Source: Diphasiastrum complanatum (taxonomy: Eukaryota; Streptophyta; Lycopodiopsida; Lycopodiales; Lycopodiaceae). Taken from it: DNA of 64,000 nucleotides. The stretch spans positions 5,347,504-5,411,503 of the forward strand of contig CM055096.1 in assembly GCA_029204225.1 (NCBI GenBank), given 5' to 3'. This document shows, piece after piece, positions 55,498-64,000 of the stretch; the first letter of the stretch is position 1; each line of letters begins with the position of its first letter. The notes under the pieces were generated by a model, which worked only from the letters and a program-made list of their open reading frames with translations, was not told where the DNA came from and did no database searches. A program made the translations under genes and the position numbers.

Positions 55498-55980
55498 TCC
55501 AAGACTTTTGATCATTTTCTTTGCTTGGTATGTTGATGGTGGAAGCTCTTTTTCTAATGGCAAAATGTCTTTCTTCAAAAGATGTAGCAACTCATCCATG
55601 CTTGCTTGTGACCAACCATGTACTACCTTAAGATTGTAAAGTAACAACGTTGCTAAAGGCTTGATAACTTTACATCTTGTATACAAGGGTTCACTTGCAT
55701 TATCCATAAGGTTTTCAAATTCCAAGTTATAATTATTTGTTGGTTGGTCATCTTCCATATGCTGGTCTTGCATAGATGGTTTGATGTCCTCAAAATCCAC
55801 ATTAAATGTTGTGTGTCTAGATGCCTCTTCTTGATCTAGTGAATCATCCAGCTTGCCTGTACAACCATTAACATTATCAAATGTATTTTCTATCATCCTT
55901 TGTAACTGCATATCAAGAAAATTTACGGACATGTCATTTTTAGATTTCCCCTTCGGAGTATATTTCTCCTTCGATTCTTT
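55498..55980 (-). pseudogene. CACTA tnp2 N-terminal fragment
   Basis: The minus-strand frame has an acidic start, then EPLYTRCKVIKPLATLLLYN, KVVHGWSQASMDELLHLLK, and LPPSTYQAKKMIKSLG. This is the region just before the HACPNDC zinc block of tnp2 and matches the first exon of 28274-28617 in type. It ends at a junction with Copia DNA where the family usually has an exon boundary or continues directly. Confidence 0.85.
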
Positions 55981-56099
55981 ATAGTTGAGTCCTTTGTTGT
56001 TGGCAAAAAGTATGAGATTTAAAAGACATAAGCAAACCACGTCATGACATTCCTACCAATTCACATATAAACGAAAAACTATCAAACAATCTTTTCGTA
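55981..56099. other. No gene seen
   Basis: Short spacer before the minisatellite region. Confidence 0.4.
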
Positions 56100-56201
56100 T
56101 TATGGCATGCATGGCATACATGAGGCCTATGTCATGCCTATGTGGTTTGCCATGCAAGCCTATGGTACACCTACATGGCTTGCCACATGTCAACTTTCGA
56201 G

Positions 56202-56242
<41 letters not shown>

Positions 56243-56596
56243 GTCCACTCCAGCCTACATGGTAGAGCTCAGTTGGCTTGCCGCATAAACCTATGGTAGG
56301 CCTACATGGCTTGCCATGTGGCAAACCCAAGCTTGCATGATTTGCCATGTGGCAGGCTACGTGAATTGCCATGTGGCAACTTATTATAGGCTTGATAGAT
56401 AGTAAGCCTATGTGGCCTACTACACAGGCCTATGGTAGGCCATGTGGCAAGCCACACAGGCCAATGGTAGGCCATGTGGCAAGCCACACAAGCCAATGGT
56501 AGGCCTACGTGGCTTGCCACATGGCCAGTCCCAAGCCTACATGGTTTTTCACATGGCAGGCCTATGTGGCTTACCATGTGGCAAATTTTGGGCCCC

Positions 56597-56598
<2 letters not shown>
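56100..56598. repeat. Minisatellite of GTGGCAAGCCAC-type palindromic words
   Basis: Degenerate units of about 30-40 bp in both orientations. The clearest part, about 56433-56500, has a 32-bp period with GGTAGGCCATGTGGCAAGCC. Each unit can fold on GTGGC..GCCAC. A CT tract lies at 56210-56240. The long frames here are repeat translations. Confidence 0.85.

Positions 56599-56677
<79 letters not shown>
56599..56677. repeat. (CT)n microsatellite
   Basis: About 79 bp of CT. Confidence 0.95.
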
Positions 56678-56679
<2 letters not shown>

Positions 56680-57080
56680 GAAATGTGGCTAATTGTCACT
56701 GACAACTTTTGACCCAAACCATTGACCTTCGACCCAAACCATCAATTGTAGCCCAAATTGTCTGCTGTCGGCCATTCGATTGCCCTTCTTTTGTCCGCCT
56801 TCAATCATCAATCGTCCGCTCTAAGCATCATCTACACATCTCGACCACAAGCCACCACATAGATTGTCGGTCATCCATTGCCCGTCAATGGCGGACACTC
56901 TTTACTAGTCTATATATATTTAAACTTATGTACACTTTTGTATGCATGGGTGAGGGACCACATGCATCCTCCTCCCTCACCCATGCATACACTTTTTTTG
57001 AGCTGGAAAGTGCGGAGGAGGATGCATGTATGGGGAGAAGGATGCATGACCCTCCTCCCCATGCATGCATGTACATTGCC

Positions 57081-57083
<3 letters not shown>
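56678..57083. other. No gene seen; inverted CATGCAT-rich motifs
   Basis: It contains GGGTGAGG/CCTCACCC and ATGCATCC/GGATGCAT words in both orientations between two CT tracts. Confidence 0.5.

Positions 57084-57152
<69 letters not shown>
57084..57152. repeat. (CT)n microsatellite
   Basis: About 69 bp of CT. Confidence 0.95.
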
Positions 57153-57154
<2 letters not shown>

Positions 57155-57487
57155 ATACCCTACTTTCTCGCTCTAATCCAATTTGAAGATAATAGTTGGA
57201 TGGCATTTCAGATATGGTGGATCACACAATCAGCGTGTAAAGGCCAATTTTGTTAGAGTTGGATAGCTGATCCATAATTACACACCTCTCCGAAAATCGT
57301 AAGAAAAAATCCATTCTAGGACGGATAGACTTTTATCTTGTTAGTTATGTGTTAAAAAACACTACTGTGATTGGCAGAGCACAATAGTGTTGGCAAGTTG
57401 CAAGCAATGCAAGGGCAATCGATGCAAGGCCGATTCTTTGATATCAGAAACTTGAAAGGACCGTGTACGGCGGCGATATGATCTATC
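57153..57487. other. No gene seen; left flank of the young Copia
   Basis: It ends in CTATC (57483-57487), the left target-site duplication. Confidence 0.6.
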
Positions 57488-58140
57488 TGTGAAAAATTGT
57501 CAACTAGTAGTATTTTCCTAACTTGAGATTTTGTAGGCCTATGGCCAAATAAAAGTTAGAGATAGGTTCATACATGTATGTAGAGGCCCAAAGTATGTGT
57601 ACACTACTTTTGAGGTCACATTAATTAGAGGAGGTCGAGTGTGGAGCTCTTCTATTGGCTCATAATTTGGTGCATTCCTATTTGACCAAATTTCTAGGTA
57701 TATGGGTGAATCCTATTGGACCCCAATTTTAGCCTATCATAAGACAAGTGGCCAAGAGGCACTATGGCTGCTATAAATAGCCATCTCCACGAGTATGTAC
57801 ACATCTCATTTTCATTCTATTGAATGAATGTTATGCTATTTGAAGGTCCATCTTCTTCTCTCTCACTTTTTTGTTCATATCTTGCATTCTAGCCACTAGA
57901 ATTGTGATTTCTTTGTTGCTATGGCTTCACACGTGTGAAATGCAGGTTGTAGGCTCTGAAGTACGGACAGGGACAGCAAGTTTCTGTTTGTGGAAGCTTA
58001 TGATCAGATTTTGATGTTTAGTTGATGTTTAGTATGCTTAACATCACAATTTCTATCATTTTTTCAATCTAGATGTGCATAACTTCCATGGCCAAGATCT
58101 TTATGAAACTTTAGCATCTTTTGGATCTGAGTTTTTCACA
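57488..58140 (+). repeat. 5' LTR (653 bp)
   Basis: It starts TGTGAAAAATTG and ends TTTTTCACA. A CTATAAATAG TATA box lies at about 57771-57780, so transcription probably starts some 30 bp later. The palindrome TTCACACGTGTGAA is at 57926-57939. Confidence 0.97.
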
Positions 58141-58152
58141 TGGTATCAGAGC
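58141..58152 (+). other. Primer-binding site
   Basis: TGGTATCAGAGC, directly after the LTR, complementary to initiator Met-tRNA in plant Copia elements. Confidence 0.95.
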
Positions 58153-58749
58153 ATTAGGCGGCCAAATGTGCAGGTTTTGCCAGATTTAGAAGAGATTTGT
58201 GGGCGAGTTTGCTTTTGTAGCATTCCAATCAAGTTTCTAGCTAAAAATCTTGTTGATTTATGTGTAGAAATTGGATCTTTGTGATCAAAACATCATTTGT
58301 ATGCATTTCAATTGAAGTAGGGCGAATTCCCTCTGTACTTATCAGAATAAGGAGACAAAAATTGTTTTGGAAAGAGGGAGATGCAAGATCCAACAAGATC
58401 CTATTAGTTTTCCATTCTAGCATATAGTTTTTTGATTCAATTTCTTGCTTCTTCATGTCAAAAACTTCAAAATTGATGTAACCCTCTGATTTTCAGTTTG
58501 CTGAATGATTCAAGAGTGTATTTCAATCTTAGGAGTGAGGGAAAAGCAAGTATATTGAGGTTTGGTCTTGGTTTGATCAAGAAATCATAAAACTAGTGGC
58601 TAAAATTAAGGAAAAAGTGAGGAAAAGAGAGAAAAAGTAAGGTTTTAGGTTCCAAATCTTTGTGATTTCTTCTTGTGTTTCATTTGTTGATTCAAGAGAG
58701 TGCTTAGTGCATTGGAACAGGTCAAAGATCAGAGATCAATCATTGCAAC

Positions 58750-61700
58750 ATGGCTACAAATGGAGGCTACATGTTGGAAAGCAATGATAGGCTTACCTCC
58801 CTCAACTATTCTACTTGGAAAGTAAGGATGGAGTCTTTGCTTGAGATGAATGAGTTGATGGATATTGTTGTAGGTGTGGAGGAGAGACCTTTGGCACCTC
58901 AAGAACAATTGAGGTATGACAAGAGGGCAAAGAAAGCCCTTCACATGATCAAGATGAATGTGACAAATGAGCTTATCAAAGAGGTTGGTAAGTGCACATC
59001 ATCTAGTGAAGCTTGGGAAGCCTTGAAGAAGGTTTATGAATCCAAGTCTACTTCTAGAGTGTTGACTTTAAGAAGGCAAATCTTTTCTTGTATGCAAAAG
59101 AAGAGTGAGAATGGACATGCTTTTGTTTTGAGAGTTAAAGCATTGAATGATGAGTTAGCATGCATTAATGATGGCATAAATAATGAGGAGCTTGTTCAAG
59201 TGATTCTCAATCGCTTGTTGGATGATCATGCTAATCTTGTTCAAAGTTATGCTATCCAAAAATGTTTACCAAGTGTTGGAGACTTGCAAGAGGTCTTGTT
59301 GGCTGAAGAATTCAGGTTGCAAGCAAGAGTGGGAGCATCTTCTACATCTCAAGGAGGAGAAGAGGAGGCAATGTTCTCTAAAGGCAAGTTCAAGGGCAAA
59401 GGTAAAAGCAATTGGTCTAAAGGGCAAGACCAAGGTGAGCACTCTACTTTTGGCAAAAAGAAGGATAGATCTAAGCTAAAATGTTTCTATTGTGGAGTCA
59501 AAGGGCATTTTGCTAGTGATTGTTTTAAGAAAAAGAGGGATCAAGGGGAAAAGCAAACCAATCTAACTATTGATGAGGGTGGGGATGAGCTTCTTTCAAA
59601 TGATGCTTTTGTTATGTCATCTTGCTTGTTGGCTAATCATGGAGACATTGATCCTTGGTGGATTGATAGTGGAGCCACTTCTCATATGACATATCATAAA
59701 GAGTATTTTTCATCTTTAATGGCATTTGATGGTGATAGGAAGGTAATCTATACCGCAAATGATGGTGAGTGTGCAATCAAGGGGATTGGCACAATTCCTA
59801 TTTCACTTTCTACAAATAGGAATATAGAATTGAAAGATGTTTTGCTCATTCCATCCATTACCAAGAACTTACTTAGTGTAAGCCAAATGCTTGACAAAGG
59901 ATTCAAAGTTGAGTTTGATGGTGATGCTTGCTTGATCAAAAAGGGGTGTAGTATCATTGCAAAAGGGAAAAGGCAAGGGAAATTGTTCAAGCTTGATGCA
60001 TGTGTTGTTGCTAACCAAGTTGGATGCATGGCAAATGAACAAATGTCAATTCAAGAGGTATGGCATAAAAGGATGGGACATCTCAACTACAAGGCCTTGG
60101 AGGTAATAGCCAAAAAGGAGGTAGTAAGGGGACTTCCCAAGTCTCTTACTTGCTTGAATCATGTTTGTGAAGAATGTGCTTTGTCTAAATCACATAGATT
60201 GCCATATACTAGATCTATATCTAGATCTAAGATGCCTTTTTCTCTCTTGCATTCGGATATTCATGGTGTTACTACAATTAGCAATGGAGGTGCTAAGATG
60301 TATGTAACTTTCATTGATGATTTTAGTAGATTTTGTTGGGTTTATCTACTAAAGAGCAAGGATGAGGTGTTTGATGTGTTTGTCAAGTTCAAAGTTGCTA
60401 TTGAGACTCAATTTACAACCAAAATCAAATGCTTGAGGAGCGACAATGGTGGTGAATACATTTCTAACAAATTCAAAGCCTTTTGCGATGAGCATGGGAT
60501 CAAGAGGGAGTACACATGTCCAAGAACACCACAACAAAATGGAGTGGCCGAGAGGAAGAATAGAACCTTGTGTGAGAGTGCAAAGGCAATGAGATTGAAT
60601 GCTAATCTTCCTAAACCTTTTTGGAGTGATGCTTTGTTGTGTGCAAATTTCCTATGCAATAGATGGCCAAGTGTTGTATTGGAAGGAAAAACCCCTTTTG
60701 AAGCTTTGTTTGGTACGAAGCCTAATGTCAAGTTTCTAAGAACTTTTGGATGCATTTGCTACTTCAACATTACTCTTGATGATAGAACTAAGGAGGATCC
60801 ATCTTCAAGAAAGGGCATTTTTGTTGGTTATAGTGAAGTAAGCAAAGCATATAGGATTTATGTTCCTTCAATCAAGAAAGTGTTCACAAGTAGGGATGTC
60901 ATTTTTGATGAAGGTAACATTCCAAAAGTTGTTTCAAGTGATGATGGTGTTGTTGCAACTAATGTGCTTGATGACAATGGAGTTGATGACACATTGGATG
61001 TGGATGTTGAAGAAGCCTCTTCAAGTCAAATTCCAAGGAGAACTCCAAGGCATAAAGTGAAACCCTCAAGGCTCACTTATGATGGCAAAGGTAAGCAAGT
61101 GGTGGATGGATCCAACTATGCTTTCCTAACTTCTTTTGATGTACCTTCATGTGTAGATGAAGCAAGGCAAGAAGAGGAATGGATCCAAGCAATGGATCTT
61201 GAGTTTGAAGCACTTATGAAGAACAACACATGGAGATTGGTGGAGCTTCCAAAGGGCAAAAGTGCAATTGGATGCAAATGGATCTTCAAGGTAAAGACAA
61301 ATCAAGATGGATCTATCAACAAGTTGAAGGCAAGGTTGGTGGCTAAAGGTTATGCTCAAGAGCATGGCATTGACTATGAGGAAACCTTTGCACCCGTGGC
61401 AAAGATGGTGAGCATAAGAGTAATCATTTCCCTTGCAACTCTTTATGGATGGGATCTTTGGCAATTAGACATTTCTAATGCTTTCTTGAATGGTGATCTT
61501 GAAGAGGAAGTCTACATGGAGCAACCCGAGAGCTATGTTTCTCATAGCAAGCCTAATCATGTGTGTTTTCTACAAAAAAGTTTGTATGGTCTTAAGCAAG
61601 CACCAAGGAGTTGGTATGCTAGGCTTAACTCTTTTCTACTTTCTCAAAACTTCACTATGAGTGAGTATGATCATTCACTTTACTTTAGAATTAGTGCTAA

Positions 61701-62700
61701 TGATGTTACAATCCTTCTAATTTATGTGGATGACATTATTTTAAGTGGAGGGAACAAGGAAGATATAGAAGATATCAAGAAAGCACTAAAAAAGGAATTT
61801 GAAGTGCATGATCTTGGTCTTTTGAGCTATATCTTAGGAATAGAAGTAATTAGAACTTCTCAAATCACTTTTATTTCACAAGAGAAGTATGCTATTTCTA
61901 TTCTCAATAGATTTCATATGGTAGATGCAAATCCTATTGATACACCTATGGAATCACATGTAAAGCTAACTATAAGAGGTAATGAAAGATCCTTCGAGGA
62001 CATTACTCTCTATAGGAAGCTAATAGGTTCTCTTATATATCTAACCATCACAAGACCTGATTTATCTTATTGTGTTGGTAGATTAAGCCAATTCATGCAA
62101 GATCCTAGCATAGAACATTGGAAACTAGGAAAGAGGATCTTGAGATACATCTCGGGAACAAAAGATTTTGGCATTGTTTATAGAGGCTCATCACCTAACT
62201 TATTTGGTTTTTCAGATTCAGATTTTGCAGGAGACCTTATGGATAGAAAATCCATAAATGCACATGCTATTTTCATAGGTGATGGAGCTATCTCATGGAT
62301 GTCGAAGAAACAAGCAACTATATCACTTTCTTCTAGTGAGGCCGAGTACAAAGCTTTGACATCATGCACAAAGGAGATGGTGTGGATCAAGAGGATGATT
62401 ATGGAGCTTCATTTGCTGGATTTTTCAGAGAGTCCAATCATCTTTTGTGACAACCTTTCAGCCCAAAGTCTAGCAAGCAATCCGGTTTTCCATGCAAGGA
62501 GCAAACATATCGAGGTGGCTTACCATTTTGTGAGAGAACAAGTGTTGGCAAAAGAGATCAAGCTTGAACATGTCCCATCAAAGGAATGTGTGGCTGATAT
62601 CTTTACCAAAGCATTGGGAAAGGACTTATTTTTCAAGCATAGAACAAGTCTTGGTGTACTTTCTAAATCTATGCTAAAACTAGTTGAAGAGGGAGTGTGA
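58750..62700 (+). CDS. Copia gag-pol polyprotein, intact (1,316 aa)
   Basis: Domains in order: DUF4219-like start (about 13-45) and UBN2 capsid (about 50-180); CCHC knuckle at C245, C248, H253, C258; retropepsin with catalytic D306 in DSGAT; integrase HHCC at H439, H444, C473, C476; integrase core D503, D565, E601 with the DX35E spacing; reverse transcriptase with YVDD at 992-995; RNase H with D1156 and E1197. No stop or frameshift interrupts it, and the length is normal for plant Copia. The ATG at 58750 is the first after the leader and starts the gag shared with the C1 and C2 relics. Gag and Pol are in one frame with no visible shift signal. The stop codon lies inside the 3' LTR. Confidence 0.97.
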   Translation: MATNGGYMLESNDRLTSLNYSTWKVRMESLLEMNELMDIVVGVEERPLAPQEQLRYDKRAKKALHMIKMNVTNELIKEVGKCTSSSEAWEALKKVYESKSTSRVLTLRRQIFSCMQKKSENGHAFVLRVKALNDELACINDGINNEELVQVILNRLLDDHANLVQSYAIQKCLPSVGDLQEVLLAEEFRLQARVGASSTSQGGEEEAMFSKGKFKGKGKSNWSKGQDQGEHSTFGKKKDRSKLKCFYCGVKGHFASDCFKKKRDQGEKQTNLTIDEGGDELLSNDAFVMSSCLLANHGDIDPWWIDSGATSHMTYHKEYFSSLMAFDGDRKVIYTANDGECAIKGIGTIPISLSTNRNIELKDVLLIPSITKNLLSVSQMLDKGFKVEFDGDACLIKKGCSIIAKGKRQGKLFKLDACVVANQVGCMANEQMSIQEVWHKRMGHLNYKALEVIAKKEVVRGLPKSLTCLNHVCEECALSKSHRLPYTRSISRSKMPFSLLHSDIHGVTTISNGGAKMYVTFIDDFSRFCWVYLLKSKDEVFDVFVKFKVAIETQFTTKIKCLRSDNGGEYISNKFKAFCDEHGIKREYTCPRTPQQNGVAERKNRTLCESAKAMRLNANLPKPFWSDALLCANFLCNRWPSVVLEGKTPFEALFGTKPNVKFLRTFGCICYFNITLDDRTKEDPSSRKGIFVGYSEVSKAYRIYVPSIKKVFTSRDVIFDEGNIPKVVSSDDGVVATNVLDDNGVDDTLDVDVEEASSSQIPRRTPRHKVKPSRLTYDGKGKQVVDGSNYAFLTSFDVPSCVDEARQEEEWIQAMDLEFEALMKNNTWRLVELPKGKSAIGCKWIFKVKTNQDGSINKLKARLVAKGYAQEHGIDYEETFAPVAKMVSIRVIISLATLYGWDLWQLDISNAFLNGDLEEEVYMEQPESYVSHSKPNHVCFLQKSLYGLKQAPRSWYARLNSFLLSQNFTMSEYDHSLYFRISANDVTILLIYVDDIILSGGNKEDIEDIKKALKKEFEVHDLGLLSYILGIEVIRTSQITFISQEKYAISILNRFHMVDANPIDTPMESHVKLTIRGNERSFEDITLYRKLIGSLIYLTITRPDLSYCVGRLSQFMQDPSIEHWKLGKRILRYISGTKDFGIVYRGSSPNLFGFSDSDFAGDLMDRKSINAHAIFIGDGAISWMSKKQATISLSSSEAEYKALTSCTKEMVWIKRMIMELHLLDFSESPIIFCDNLSAQSLASNPVFHARSKHIEVAYHFVREQVLAKEIKLEHVPSKECVADIFTKALGKDLFFKHRTSLGVLSKSMLKLVEEGV
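62686..62695 (+). other. Polypurine tract
   Basis: GAAGAGGGAG directly before the 3' LTR. It is also coding: it supplies the last codons of gag-pol. Confidence 0.9.
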
Positions 62701-63348
62701 AAAATTGTCAACTAGTAGTATTTTCCTAACTTGAGATTTTGTAGGCCTATGGCCAAATAAAAGTTAGAGATAGGTTCATACATGTATGTAGAGGCCCAAA
62801 GTATGTGTACACTACTTTTGAGGTCACATTAATTAGAGGAGGTCGAGTGTGGAGCTCTTCTATTGGCTCATAATTTGGTGCATTCCTATTTGACCAAATT
62901 TCTAGGTATATGGGTGAATCCTATTGGACCCCAATTTTAGCCTATCATAAGACAAGTGGCCAAGAGGCACTATGGCTGCTATAAATAGCCATCTCCACGA
63001 GTATGTACACATCTCATTTTCATTCTATTGAATGAATGTTATGCTCTTTGAAGGTCCATCTTCTTCTCTCTCACTTTTTTGTTCATATCTTGCATTCTAG
63101 CCACTAGAATTGTGATTTCTTTGTTGCTATGGCTTCACACGTGTGAAATGCAGGTTGTAGGCTCTGAAGTACGGACAGGGACAGCAAGTTTCTGTTTGTG
63201 GAAGCTTATGATCAGATTTTGATGTTTAGTTGATGTTTAGTATGCTTAACATCACAATTTCTATCATTTTTTCAATCTAGATGTGCATAACTTCCATGGC
63301 CAAGATCTTTATGAAACTTTAGCATCTTTTGGATCTGAGTTTTTCACA
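62696..63348 (+). repeat. 3' LTR (653 bp)
   Basis: Identical to the 5' LTR except at 63046. It begins within the second-last codon of the polyprotein and is followed by CTATC. Confidence 0.97.
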
Positions 63349-64000
63349 CTATCTTCTTGGTGTCCTTAGTGTAGGAATGATGGGATAAATTTCATGCATC
63401 TAATCCATTTCAAGACCCTGACCAATTCAAAATTCACATGATGGATAAGGCGGCCACAAGTGAGACACACACACACACTATATTGTTATTTTTACACCAA
63501 AAGCGTTTCTAGAGGGACCATTTGGGTACAGACACATAATAACTTGGAATCTAACCAACACAATCTTACATCGATGACGCCGCTAAATAAAAAAGAAGCA
63601 GCACCATCCAAGCATCTTTATAAGAGCTTTGCAATCTGTGCAGGCTAAAAGTTATTGCACAAGGTATTGCAAATTTGCAACTATTGATTTTGGTTCCACC
63701 GCTTTATGTTGACTAAAAGGCCATGGAAATGTGACAAGAGATGGCATGATATAACGACTCTTGAACATATTGCAAGGCACATTCTAAGGTAAATTTCATA
63801 GCCCAATTTGTTTTCTCATGCTGTTGGGGGTCAGATTCAAATAATTTCGAGTCTATAAGTAATTTATTTGATTCGGTAAGAGCTCACATTCATCATTGTT
63901 GATTCACAAATCAATTCCCTTGCTCAAATAGACGACCACAACCTAGAACAAGCCAATTCTGCAACTAGCATTTACTATTTCTGAATTCCAGACTCATTAC
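63349..64000. other. Right flank of the young Copia; no gene seen
   Basis: It starts with the right copy of CTATC. A 62-aa frame (63460-63648) shows no domain. A short CA run lies near 63465. Confidence 0.5.

Larger units (their letters stand above)
57488..63348 (+). mobile_element. Complete, apparently autonomous Copia retrotransposon
   Basis: A 5,861-bp element: 653-bp LTRs, Met-tRNA primer site, one gag-pol ORF of 1,316 codons, polypurine tract, and CTATC target duplications (57483-57487 and 63349-63353). The LTRs differ at one base (A at 57838, C at 63046). All catalytic motifs are present, so it could encode active proteins. Confidence 0.97.

Noticed and set aside
56442-57256. Several frames with Ser-Leu or Arg-Glu runs
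   Set aside because: They are CT or GA tract translations with minisatellite sequence, not proteins.
58141-58152. Possible tRNA-related sequence (also 31488 and 48404)
   Set aside because: These are retrotransposon primer-binding sites complementary to tRNA 3' parts or ends, not tRNA genes.
59748-60755. Long minus-strand frames opposite the Copia gag-pol
   Set aside because: Shadows of the coding strand; they show no domain.

Overview
The window reads as nuclear DNA of a seed plant (species not determinable). It is AT-rich and packed with nested plant-type LTR retrotransposons (Ty1/Copia with an initiator-Met-tRNA primer site, Ty3/Gypsy of the Tat/Athila kind), CACTA (En/Spm) transposase remains, a small MITE family and many long GA/CT, GT and AT microsatellites. 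I found no rRNA, no tRNA gene and no CRISPR array. Only three reading frames look intact: a single-exon TFIIS-N/MED26-like gene (2968-3750, minus), the gag-pol of a young Copia element (58750-62700, plus), and an unusual gag/RT-derived ORF in a non-autonomous Copia element (33497-35335, plus).

Layout. 1-6.4 kb: a broken Copia protease fragment, then arm A of an inverted segmental duplication carrying the TFIIS-N gene. 6.9-7.8 kb: the 3' end of a CACTA transposase (minus). 9-21 kb (locus 1): a Gypsy element (A) interrupted by a short non-autonomous Gypsy (B, whose 5' LTR holds a MITE), then by a Copia relic (C1), then the 3' part of Gypsy A pol. 22-28 kb: tandem non-coding repeats of the sort found near CACTA ends. 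28.2-38.2 kb: a CACTA tnp2/DUF4218/DUF4216 transposase pseudogene, split by a 5,695-bp non-autonomous Copia with identical 865-bp LTRs and TATGT target-site duplications. 38.8-46.0 kb: arm B of the inverted duplication, with a broken second copy of the TFIIS-N gene and a 2.3-kb insertion. 46.7-51.1 kb (locus 2): a second partial copy of the Gypsy A/B/Copia C nest. 51.3-53.6 kb: a fold-back with 0.5-0.65-kb inverted arms. 54.2-56.0 kb: a patchwork of Gypsy, Copia and CACTA scraps. 56.1-57.2 kb: minisatellites and CT tracts. 57.5-63.3 kb: a complete Copia element with 653-bp LTRs differing at one base and a CTATC target-site duplication.

How it fits together. Target-site duplications order the nest: Gypsy B entered Gypsy A pol at CGCTA (left edge at 15220, right edge at 47241), and Copia C entered Gypsy A RNase H at AACAA (left edge at 47703, right edge at 20003). 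The edges that belong together now lie about 27-32 kb apart, and the two loci also overlap in sequence, so they are two differently damaged copies of one ancestral nest. Together with the inverted duplication, this makes the window a record of local segmental duplication, deletion and renewed transposition. The best candidate for something undescribed is the non-autonomous Copia: it has clearly moved recently yet has no integrase, no RNase H and no reverse-transcriptase catalytic motif, and it keeps a 612-aa ORF with one zinc knuckle and a duplicated module of unknown function.
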